Positions 6,378 to 11,199 of a stretch of DNA of 11,199 bases are shown here, piece by piece; positions within the stretch are counted from its first letter, which is position 1; each line of letters begins with the position of its first letter. Source of the stretch: CAZVWH01 sp964631175 (GTDB lineage Bacteria > Planctomycetota > Phycisphaerae > Sedimentisphaerales > Anaerobacaceae); contig CAZVWH010000091.1 in NCBI GenBank assembly GCA_964631175.1, forward strand, positions 1 to 11,199. Direction: 5' to 3'. A program made the translations under genes and the position numbers. The notes under the pieces were generated by a model. The model was not told where the DNA came from. It searched no databases and worked only from the letters and a program-made list of their open reading frames with translations.

Positions 6378-7319
6378 TTACTGGCTTGACGTATTTAAGG
6401 CCGCCGCGATAGTAATGCCATTAAAAAACGCGTGGATGAAGATAGGGCGAAACAACGAACCGCTTTTTTCGTATGCGTAGCCCATGCACATCGCTAATAC
6501 GAACAGCGCGGGCCAGTGCCCCATATTGTGTATGCTGGCAAATAAAGCAGAGCTTATTAAAATTGACAGCCAGGGCTGTTGAAAAAAAGAGCGCAGCATA
6601 GTTTGAAATAGGCCGCGAAAAAGCATCTCCTCGAAAACAGGCGCTATTACAACAGACACAAAAACAATTATAATTCGAAGTGACTGTTGTTGATATATTG
6701 CGATAGTATCAAGCTGCTCGTGCCTTTGCATCTGAAAATTCTGTCCCCAGATAAATCGCCCAAGGGACAGCGTCAATATCACCATCACTACTACAAGGGG
6801 CCATACCGTCAGCAGATTCACAACCGCTGCTAAAAAATCCTTAGGGATTGTTTTTACATTAAGGCCAAAGCCCTTTATCTTGCGGGCAAAAACGGCTTTA
6901 GCCATAAGAATCATTACTATAATCGTTATTATTTCACAGATGCCCAAGACAAGGTTATCAAAAAAAGCGTTCTGCCAATGGTTAAATGGCAATTGTTGAT
7001 TGGTAGCCGATGATAGGTCCGCCACGGGGGGGATTATCCATTTGCCGATTAACCAATTACCAAGTGAAACAGACCATGACCAGAGCAGTAGTGGAATAAA
7101 GGGCATATAAAAAGGCATGTTGCTTCGACGAGGCACAGAGTCAGCTAAGGCATTTCTTCCTAATGATGTTTTTAGCAGCCAGCAGGCTAATAGAGCCAGT
7201 CCCGGCAGACAAATGAGATGTTCCAGAGTGACAGTTTGACTAAGCTCTCTGGATACTTTCGAGACGAGCTCACCGAAATTCAAACCGGCCCAATTTTCGA
7301 TGGTCTCAGGAATATACAT
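6378..7319 (-). CDS. CPBP (CAAX/Abi-type) intramembrane glutamic protease
   Basis: This 313-residue integral membrane protein carries the three CPBP motifs: Glu230-Glu231 with Arg235 in FEEMLFRG, the F-x-x-x-H motif with His264 in ALFASIHNMG, and His296 with Asn300 in FIHAFFN. These are the catalytic and metal-site residues of the Rce1-like family, whose bacterial members process membrane substrates or act in immunity to bacteriocins; the substrate here is unknown. Hydrophobic helices lie at about 36-50, 70-88, 122-145, 163-187, 213-228, 251-263, 271-282 and 291-308. The start (ATG 7319) lacks a clear Shine-Dalgarno sequence, with AT-rich bases upstream. It starts 49 bases after the alcohol dehydrogenase stop and is probably co-transcribed as the last gene of the run. 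Confidence 0.9.
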   Translation of the reverse strand: MYIPETIENWAGLNFGELVSKVSRELSQTVTLEHLICLPGLALLACWLLKTSLGRNALADSVPRRSNMPFYMPFIPLLLWSWSVSLGNWLIGKWIIPPVADLSSATNQQLPFNHWQNAFFDNLVLGICEIITIIVMILMAKAVFARKIKGFGLNVKTIPKDFLAAVVNLLTVWPLVVVMVILTLSLGRFIWGQNFQMQRHEQLDTIAIYQQQSLRIIIVFVSVVIAPVFEEMLFRGLFQTMLRSFFQQPWLSILISSALFASIHNMGHWPALFVLAMCMGYAYEKSGSLFRPIFIHAFFNGITIAAALNTSSQ

Positions 7320-7368
7320 TACAATAAATTAAGAACAAAAGTTAATCTGCTTTAAAACTTATGTTTGG

Positions 7369-8586
7369 CTACATAGCTTTTTTCAGGATTTCCAAAAGCT
7401 GGTCGTTTGTTAATGCAACGGGATTTCCTTTCATGCTGCTTGATTTTTGAGCCTTGGTGACTACCTCGACGAAATCATATTTTGTCAATCCGAGCTTAGT
7501 CAGTGACGGCACTTTTAATGTCTCGCAAAGTTTCTGAATCCAAACTACGCCATCGCTGGCCTGTGCTTTTGTTTTGCCAGTCAAAATCTGTGCTACCTCA
7601 TCGTACCGAGTTAAATATGGTGAGTCAGCTTGGCGAGTTTTGAGAGCCTGTACGTTGGCCTGCATTACGAACGGCAGAAGACGAGCGCATATTACTCCAT
7701 GAGGCGCTGAAATTTCATCCTTCGCAGGCCTACTCCGCCGAAGCGGCTGCGAAGGCTGGATGCTACGGAGAATGGACATGCCGCCTAACGGACCGGCAAA
7801 ACCATGCACCGCCCCCAGACCCGCGTTAGCTAAAGCCAAGCCGCTAAAAAGGCTTGCCAGAGCCATATCCTCACGAGCTGCTTCATTGTATCCATCTTCA
7901 TAGGCTTTTAGCAAAGAGCGGCCGGCTCGTTTTATTCCTTCTCGGCAGATGCCGTCCGTAAGAGGATTGGCCTTATTGGAGACGTATGCCTCAATGAGCT
8001 GAGTCAGCGCATCCAGGCCGGTGCTGGCCGTTAAATCCGGCGGCACTGAATAAGTCAGCTCAGGGTCAACCACAGCAACGCGTGGCAGCAGCAAGGCACT
8101 GCGCATACTTACTTTGACTTTATGTTCGACTGCACCAAGCACCGCATTGCGAGTGACCTCGGCTCCTGTGCCGGCTGTAGTAGGTATAGCGATATAGGGC
8201 AGGGGACTTTGCTTAATTGGTTTTCCTTCGCCAACCACTTCCAGATATTCTTCGAGTCGGCCGCTGTTGGTCAACATCGCGGAGACTACTTTACCTGTAT
8301 CCAATACACTTCCGCCGCCGATACCGATGACTAAATCAGGTTTTACCTGGCGGGCCTGTTCAACAGCTTTATTTGCTATTGTTATTGTTGGCTCGCCGGG
8401 GACGCTGAAGGTGGAATACTTAATCCTGTGTTTATCCAGCCTTTCAAGGAGCGGCTCGGCTCTTTCGACCGTTCGGCCGGTGACAATAAATGCGGCTTTT
8501 CCAATCTCAGCCGCTAAAGGTCCAACTTCCTGAATTGTACCACGACCGAAGATTATGCGTGTAGCTGTCGCAAACTCGAATCTCAC
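7369..8586 (-). CDS. Iron-type (group III) alcohol dehydrogenase with an in-frame repeat insertion
   Basis: This 405-residue NAD(P)-dependent oxidoreductase is of the Fe-ADH/dehydroquinate-synthase-like fold. Landmarks are FATATRIIFGRG at the N-terminus, the dinucleotide-binding GIGGGSVLDTGK (88-99), PTTAGTGAEVT (135-145), Asp192 in LDALTQLIEAY, His261 in AVHGFAGP and His296 in APHG. In FucO-like members the metal ligands are Asp, His, His, His; here the second is Gln196, so metal binding may differ. Between the last two histidines lie about 21 extra residues (271-292) encoded by a palindromic repeat. The GTG at 8586 with AGG six to eight bases upstream is preferred. The longer frame to ATG 8658 begins inside a dispersed palindrome and adds residues atypical of the family. 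The alcohol or aldehyde substrate is not readable. Confidence 0.88.
   Translation of the reverse strand: MRFEFATATRIIFGRGTIQEVGPLAAEIGKAAFIVTGRTVERAEPLLERLDKHRIKYSTFSVPGEPTITIANKAVEQARQVKPDLVIGIGGGSVLDTGKVVSAMLTNSGRLEEYLEVVGEGKPIKQSPLPYIAIPTTAGTGAEVTRNAVLGAVEHKVKVSMRSALLLPRVAVVDPELTYSVPPDLTASTGLDALTQLIEAYVSNKANPLTDGICREGIKRAGRSLLKAYEDGYNEAAREDMALASLFSGLALANAGLGAVHGFAGPLGGMSILRSIQPSQPLRRSRPAKDEISAPHGVICARLLPFVMQANVQALKTRQADSPYLTRYDEVAQILTGKTKAQASDGVVWIQKLCETLKVPSLTKLGLTKYDFVEVVTKAQKSSSMKGNPVALTNDQLLEILKKAM
7711..7776. repeat. Palindromic repeat inserted in frame in the alcohol dehydrogenase gene
   Basis: CATCC plus TTCGCAG (7717-7728) is complementary to CTGCGAA plus GGATG (7747-7762, with a small bulge), forming a stem around CCGCCGAAGCGG-like sequence. 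About 63 bases here have no counterpart in usual Fe-ADH genes, in which the two metal-site histidines are 14 residues apart rather than 35. Both the ORF and the flanking conserved blocks stay in frame. No clear target-site duplication is visible. A related, more degenerate sequence lies at 886-957. Confidence 0.75.
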
Positions 8587-8653
8587 AATCGACCTGCTTG
8601 ATATAAAATTTTGTAATTGATATACTCCGAAAAAGTTTTTTGACCATACTAAT

Positions 8654-8731
8654 GTCATTGCGAACGAAGTGAAGCAATCTCATTTATGCAGATGATTGAG
8701 ATTGCCGCGGCCTTTCAGGCCTCGCAATGAC
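8654..8731. repeat. Long palindromic dispersed repeat, copy 1 (GTCATTGCGA family)
   Basis: The outer arms GTCATTGCGA (8654-8663) and TCGCAATGAC (8722-8731) are perfect complements. The inner arms GCAATCTCA (8674-8682) and TGAGATTGC (8697-8705) are also perfect. It resembles the repeat at 11097-11186, sharing GTCATT-x-CGA and a CGAAGTG-x-AG-x-AATCT stretch. It lies between the ABM gene and the alcohol dehydrogenase gene, so it would be transcribed as a hairpin in the operon mRNA. Confidence 0.9.
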
Positions 8732-8782
8732 AGAGCATACAGAAGTAAACCATCCAATGTCTAAAAACTGTCTAATAGTAAC

Positions 8783-9091
8783 TTAATCCCAGCCCTTTTC
8801 GTCAGGAAATACATTAGTATATTTGATACTGCTGCGTGGTTCAGCCATCATATCGGCCATAGCGTCACGCCATTTCTGATAATGTGCTGTTTCTTTGTGC
8901 CTGGCGGGGTCGCTCGCTGTACGATAGACCTCGACCAGCACGAAGCGCGTTGGGTCGTCCTGCTGCTGGAGACAATCGAATCGGGCGATGCCCGGCTCCT
9001 TTACGCTCTCGCGGGCGTTTTCAAGGCTGGCGGCTCGAAAGGCCTCTACCTTATCCGGCTTAACATGTGCGAATACATGGACTATAAACAT
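8783..9091 (-). CDS. ABM-domain (antibiotic biosynthesis monooxygenase/LsrG-like) protein
   Basis: This 102-residue protein is a single dimeric alpha/beta-barrel ABM domain: MFIVHVFAHVKPDKVEAF first strand and helix, EPGIARFDCLQQQDDPTRFVL (about 32-52), then VEVYRTASDPARHKETAHY (53-71) with the His pair typical of the YgiN/LsrG branch, and a last strand near YTNVF. Family members include quinol monooxygenase YgiN and LsrG, which isomerises phosphorylated autoinducer-2. No lsr kinase or transporter is nearby, so a general quinone or reactive-carbonyl role is as likely. ATG 9091 has AGGAG six bases upstream. It follows dtd by 60 bases that contain a dispersed repeat and precedes the alcohol dehydrogenase, all on the minus strand. 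Confidence 0.88.
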   Translation of the reverse strand: MFIVHVFAHVKPDKVEAFRAASLENARESVKEPGIARFDCLQQQDDPTRFVLVEVYRTASDPARHKETAHYQKWRDAMADMMAEPRSSIKYTNVFPDEKGWD

Positions 9092-9111
9092 GATAATCTC
9101 CTGCCGTTAGG

Positions 9112-9127
9112 CATCCCCTAGCGGACT
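9112..9127. repeat. 16-base dispersed repeat, copy 2
   Basis: CATCCCCTAGCGGACT is identical to 3955-3970. It sits in the 60-base spacer between dtd and the ABM gene, just upstream of the ABM Shine-Dalgarno sequence, and would be within the polycistronic mRNA. Confidence 0.75.
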
Positions 9128-9151
9128 GCAAATTTCATTATGTTCTTTGGC

Positions 9152-9643
9152 TTAAAACAGCCGGTTGCTGTCGAGCAGGAATGTCACCGGGCCATCATTA
9201 ACGCTGCTGACGTGCATATATGAACCGAAGGTTCCTGTTTCAACAGTTATACTTTGCTTTGAGAGCAGCTCTATCACTTTTTCATAAAGCTGTTGCGCTG
9301 ATTTCGGCTCAGCCGCGGCGTCGAAGCTGGGCCGACGTCCCTTTCGGCAGTCGCCGTGAAGTGTAAAATTGCTGACCAGCAAAATACCGCCCTGTACGTC
9401 AAGCACATTGCGGTTCATCTTGCCGGCTTCGTCTTCAAAGATTCTCAGATTTATGAGCTTCTCTGCTATCCACTCAGCGTCCTTTTCCGTATCAGTTTTG
9501 CCGACACTGAGATAGACAAGCAGCCCTTTGCCGATTCGCTCGATAGGCTTGCTGTTTATTTTAACCTGTCCCGCTCCGGCTCGGCGAGCCTTCACCGAGA
9601 CGAGTGCTTCTAAAACCCGCTGTACAACCGCTCGCATAAACAT
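9152..9643 (-). CDS. dtd: D-aminoacyl-tRNA deacylase
   Basis: Dtd hydrolyses D-amino acids (and glycine from mischarged tRNA-Ala) from tRNA in the cytoplasm, protecting translation. Hallmarks are present: MRAVVQRV at the start, GKGLLVYLSVG, the LRIFEDEAGKMN block, VSNFTLHGDCRKGRRPSF and the C-terminal NDGPVTF with the Gly-cisPro pair used across the dimer. The protein is 163 residues against about 145-150 usually. Part of the excess is a ten-residue Ala/Arg/Gly-rich insert after VSVK, between strands 1 and 2, encoded by GC-rich palindrome-like DNA (9561-9590). Start: ATG 9643 has GGGA five bases upstream, while ATG 9637 gives the family's usual MRAVV start. The frame is open to 9703 but those extra residues overlap the SDR gene. 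It follows the SDR gene by 13 bases. Confidence 0.93.
   Translation of the reverse strand: MFMRAVVQRVLEALVSVKARRAGAGQVKINSKPIERIGKGLLVYLSVGKTDTEKDAEWIAEKLINLRIFEDEAGKMNRNVLDVQGGILLVSNFTLHGDCRKGRRPSFDAAAEPKSAQQLYEKVIELLSKQSITVETGTFGSYMHVSSVNDGPVTFLLDSNRLF
9561..9590. repeat. GC-rich in-frame insert in dtd
   Basis: About 30 bases encode ten residues absent from typical Dtd proteins. Without them the protein would read VSVK-INSKPIERIG, matching the family spacing. The minus-strand sequence contains the self-complementary GGCTCGCCGAGCC and a trailing GGGACAGGTT. It looks like a remnant or small copy of a palindromic element; the family is not identified. Confidence 0.4.
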
Positions 9644-9656
9644 TCTTTCCCAAAGT

Positions 9657-10388
9657 TCAATAAAACCATGGCGCCGAGGTTGACCTTCGGACGTGCAGCT
9701 CATCTATTCTGGCTTTGCCTTTATGCGTTACAAGGTACAGCACCAGTTCAGCGATTTCTTCCGGCCTCATAAGGTCCTCTTTTTTAAGGTCCGGCCGGAC
9801 TCTTGGTATAAGCTCCGTATCGACACCGCCGGGACACAATAGATGCACCCGGATATTTGAGCCTTTTAGCTCCTCAGCTAATGAGATTGTCATTCCGCGA
9901 ATGGCGTGCTTGGATGCGGTGTAAGCGCTTTGCAGCGGATAGCCTTTTACGCCTACAACCGAGGCGATATTGACAATGTAGGCGGCATCGGCTTTTTCCA
10001 GCAGCGGCAGGGCTTCTCTGCAAAGGATAAATGGTGCTCGTGAGTTAACTAAGAAGCAGCGGTCCCAGTCTTTGGTTTTTGTTTTTTGCAGTTTTGCTGA
10101 GTGAGTGATGCCGGCGTTATTGACTAATATATCGAGTCTGCCGAATTTTTTATTTGTTACCTTGACTAAGTTTTTGATGGACTTTTCTTCTGTTAAGTCG
10201 GTGACAACGATTTCTGCTTTTCCGCCTGCCTGTTTAACCTTTTCAGCAGTTTCCTGCAATTTCCGGATTGACCTTGCAGCTAAGACGACCGTCGCCGACT
10301 CTTCAGCTAAGGCGATACTAATAGCTCTGCCGATGCCTCTGCTGGCTCCTGTCACTATCGCTACTTTTCCGGCTAATTGTTTATTCAT
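9657..10388 (-). CDS. Short-chain dehydrogenase/reductase (classical SDR)
   Basis: This 243-residue NAD(P)(H)-dependent oxidoreductase has a Rossmann fold. Classical SDR motifs are TGASRGIG (13-20), Asp64 in VTDL, NNAG (90-93), the catalytic tetrad Asn115, Ser143, Tyr156 and Lys160 (YTASK), and CPGGVDTE near 189-196. The Ala-Ala-Arg-Ser after the second strand suggests NADP(H) preference (inference). It most resembles broad SDR enzymes annotated as 3-oxoacyl-ACP reductase-like; the substrate cannot be told. ATG 10388 has AGGG seven bases upstream. It is the first gene of a five-gene minus-strand run and sits about 20 bases behind a putative promoter. The end RIDELHVRR matches the usual C-terminus; the last residues after it are less typical. 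Confidence 0.92.
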   Translation of the reverse strand: MNKQLAGKVAIVTGASRGIGRAISIALAEESATVVLAARSIRKLQETAEKVKQAGGKAEIVVTDLTEEKSIKNLVKVTNKKFGRLDILVNNAGITHSAKLQKTKTKDWDRCFLVNSRAPFILCREALPLLEKADAAYIVNIASVVGVKGYPLQSAYTASKHAIRGMTISLAEELKGSNIRVHLLCPGGVDTELIPRVRPDLKKEDLMRPEEIAELVLYLVTHKGKARIDELHVRRSTSAPWFY

Positions 10389-10414
10389 TTTGCGGCCCTT
10401 CCTTAACCAGCCGG

Positions 10415-10441
10415 ATTATAACAGAAAATTACGGCAGACAA
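10415..10441 (-). promoter_or_regulatory. Putative sigma-70-type promoter for the SDR-dtd-ABM-ADH-CPBP run
   Basis: On the minus strand a perfect TATAAT (plus ATTATA at 10415-10420) is preceded by TTGTCT (plus 10436-10441) at 15 bases, shorter than the ideal 17; the overlapping TTTTGT gives 17 but a poorer match. It would give a leader of about 20 bases before the SDR start. The -10 box is convincing, the -35 is not. Confidence 0.5.
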
Positions 10442-10571
10442 AACTCTAGTTTTCACAAAAAGGAAATTGTCCCTGTTTTTTAAGCTTCGCCTTGTAAATA
10501 AATGGCCGTTTTAAATGTCGTGTCCTTAGGATGATTAAGGAAGGCACGTTTATTCTTTGATATCACGATAG

Positions 10572-10601
10572 ATTACGTGTTGCCACGTAATTTTTGTTTT
10601 T
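10572..10601 (+). terminator. Plus-strand intrinsic terminator without an obvious gene
   Basis: ATTACGTG (10572-10579) and CACGTAAT (10584-10591) form a perfect eight-base-pair stem with a TTGC loop, followed by TTTTTGTTTTT (10591-10601). The orientation is plus, but the nearest gene to the left starts at 10388 and runs the other way. It could therefore terminate a small transcript that starts between about 10440 and 10550, or stop leftover antisense transcription. Confidence 0.7.
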
Positions 10602-10673
10602 CACAGAGAGAAAGTGCTTTTCTGCTTGACTTACTTTTTTCCTGCCTTACATTGCTTATGAAGGTTAGAAATC

Positions 10674-10682
10674 AAGGAGGAG
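10674..10682 (+). promoter_or_regulatory. Strong Shine-Dalgarno sequence that may be sequestered
   Basis: AAGGAGGAG is a near-perfect ribosome binding sequence ten to twelve bases before the ATG at 10693. CCTCCTT at 10756-10762 is a perfect complement to AAGGAGG and could hide it in a hairpin. A competing pairing exists between AAGGTT (10661-10666) and AACCTT (10734-10739). The pairs are seen directly; regulation is speculation. Confidence 0.4.
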
Positions 10683-10692
10683 TGGCCGTCGA

Positions 10693-10863
10693 ATGGACAG
10701 GTCAAAAACTTTGCATGGATGTGTCCCATCAAGAACCTTAATTCCCATTTCGCTACCTCCTTCCTTTGGGGAGCTCCTGCTCTTGGTTGACGCTAATTAT
10801 GAGTATTTGACATGGAGGTGGTTAAATGAGTGCACTACGATTTGTATGGAGATGTTGGCTTAG
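10693..10863 (+). CDS. Possible small ORF (56 aa), unrecognised
   Basis: This ORF starts at ATG with AAGGAGGAG upstream and encodes 56 residues beginning MDRSKTLHG and ending CMEMLA. It has a modest hydrophobic patch (FGELLLLV) but no clear signal or membrane helix. No family is recognised. Apart from the ribosome binding sequence there is no coding evidence, and the spacing is slightly long. Its 3' end overlaps the next small ORF by 38 bases in another frame, so translation could be coupled. It may equally be a chance frame or a remnant of a decayed gene. Confidence 0.3.
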   Translation: MDRSKTLHGCVPSRTLIPISLPPSFGELLLLVDANYEYLTWRWLNECTTICMEMLA

Positions 10864-10963
10864 ATTATGGCGATCAAATGAGAGTCTTTCGCCTGGAATT
10901 GATTCACATAGATGGGAAAGCAAAATAGAGATTCTTAGGAGTTTATCGAGTAAGCGTTGTTGA
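10826..10963 (+). CDS. Possible small ORF (45 aa), Trp/Arg-rich
   Basis: ATG 10826 has a very good GGAGG seven bases upstream. The 45 residues start MSALRFVWRCWLRLWRS, a stretch with four tryptophans and five arginines that would form a cationic amphipathic helix, and continue with a polar tail ending SSKRC. No family is recognised. Such short Trp/Arg-rich peptides can be membrane-active or simply chance translations. The good ribosome binding sequence and the overlap with the previous ORF are the only support. Confidence 0.35.
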   Translation: MSALRFVWRCWLRLWRSNESLSPGIDSHRWESKIEILRSLSSKRC

Positions 10964-11003
10964 TAAATAGTGGTTGCCATTCGCGGCTGTCCCTGTTTAT
11001 AAT

Positions 11004-11019
11004 ACCCTTTTGGGTTTTT
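11004..11019 (+). terminator. Weak candidate terminator after the 45-aa ORF
   Basis: ACCC (11004-11007) and GGGT (11012-11015) pair around TTTT and are followed by more T. The stem is only four base pairs, so this is a weak call, supported by its place about 40 bases after the small ORF. Confidence 0.2.
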
Positions 11020-11096
11020 AGGGCACTTAGGATGTGCACTGTTTAGAACTATATGCCATTTCTGAAAAGTTAGTATTACTTTTAATGGCTGGCCAC

Positions 11097-11186
11097 GTCA
11101 TTCCGACCGGAGTCCCCAGGGGACGAAGTGGAGAAATCTGCTTAAAAACAGATTTCTCGACTCGCCTTCGGCTCGCTCGAAATGAC
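11097..11186. repeat. Long palindromic dispersed repeat, copy 2 (GTCATTCCGA family)
   Basis: The outer arms GTCATT (11097-11102) and AATGAC (11181-11186) pair. The inner arms GAGAAATCTG (11131-11140) and CAGATTTCTC (11149-11158) form a perfect ten-base-pair stem with an eight-base loop. Further small palindromes (CCCCAGGGG; CGCCTTCGGCTCG) sit in the arms. Layout and several words match the copy at 8654-8731. Such hairpin-rich repeats resemble MITE or extragenic palindrome families. Confidence 0.9.
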
Positions 11187-11199
11187 ATTCTGAACTCTT

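Larger units (their letters stand above)
10442..11199. other. Long region without a clear gene
   Basis: No ORF above about 56 codons with family character is seen on either strand. The region holds a plus-strand terminator-like hairpin, two short overlapping ORFs with strong Shine-Dalgarno sequences, two copies of TGTCCCTGTTT (10468-10478 and 10988-10998) and a long palindromic repeat at the right end. It may be decayed coding DNA, a small-RNA or small-protein locus, or a repeat-rich spacer. Confidence 0.6.

Noticed and set aside
8783..9091. Complete autoinducer-2 (lsr) processing locus
   Set aside because: Only an LsrG-like ABM protein is present. No LsrK, LsrF, LsrR or transporter genes are in the window, so an AI-2 role is not claimed.
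886..11186. CRISPR array
   Set aside because: The repeats found are palindromic, of several families and widely scattered. There are no regular direct repeats with spacers and no cas genes.

Overview
The window looks like a piece of a metagenome-assembled bacterial genome of medium GC content. A run of exactly 100 N at 3855-3954 marks a scaffold gap. Tat-exported xylose-isomerase-like TIM-barrel proteins, a DUF5678-like/retropepsin pair, and many dispersed palindromic repeats in spacers and even inside genes remind me of anaerobic Planctomycetota (Phycisphaerae-like) or a related lineage. This placement is an impression only: there is no rRNA or ribosomal-protein marker in the window.

Left part (1-3853), mostly plus strand. 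It opens with the 3' part of a [NiFe]-hydrogenase maturation protease (HycI type). This converges on and overlaps a minus-strand two-ACT-domain regulator-like protein. Next come an unrecognised 171-residue protein, a Tat-signal sugar phosphate isomerase/epimerase family protein, a tightly coupled pair (DUF5678-like small protein and retropepsin-like aspartic protease), and a DUF503/YlxP-family protein. The gap follows.

Middle (3955-6377), minus strand. A polytopic membrane protein of unknown function is followed by a repeat-bearing spacer with a strong minus-strand intrinsic terminator. That terminator sits behind a TPR lipoprotein gene.

Right part (6378-10388), minus strand. Five genes run in one direction with short spacers: SDR oxidoreductase, D-aminoacyl-tRNA deacylase (dtd), ABM/LsrG-like monooxygenase, iron-type alcohol dehydrogenase, and CPBP intramembrane protease. 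A promoter with a consensus -10 box lies just upstream of the SDR. The redox enzymes could act together on reactive carbonyls or quinones, but that is inference.

The last 800 bases hold no long gene. They contain a plus-strand terminator-like hairpin, two short overlapping ORFs with strong Shine-Dalgarno sequences (one of which could be sequestered by a downstream CCTCCTT), and a long palindromic repeat.

The most notable signal is the repeat landscape. One element lies in frame inside the alcohol dehydrogenase, between its two metal-binding histidines. A second short in-frame insertion interrupts an N-terminal loop of Dtd. A long palindrome family occurs twice (8654-8731 and 11097-11186), and a 16-base sequence recurs at 3955 and 9112.
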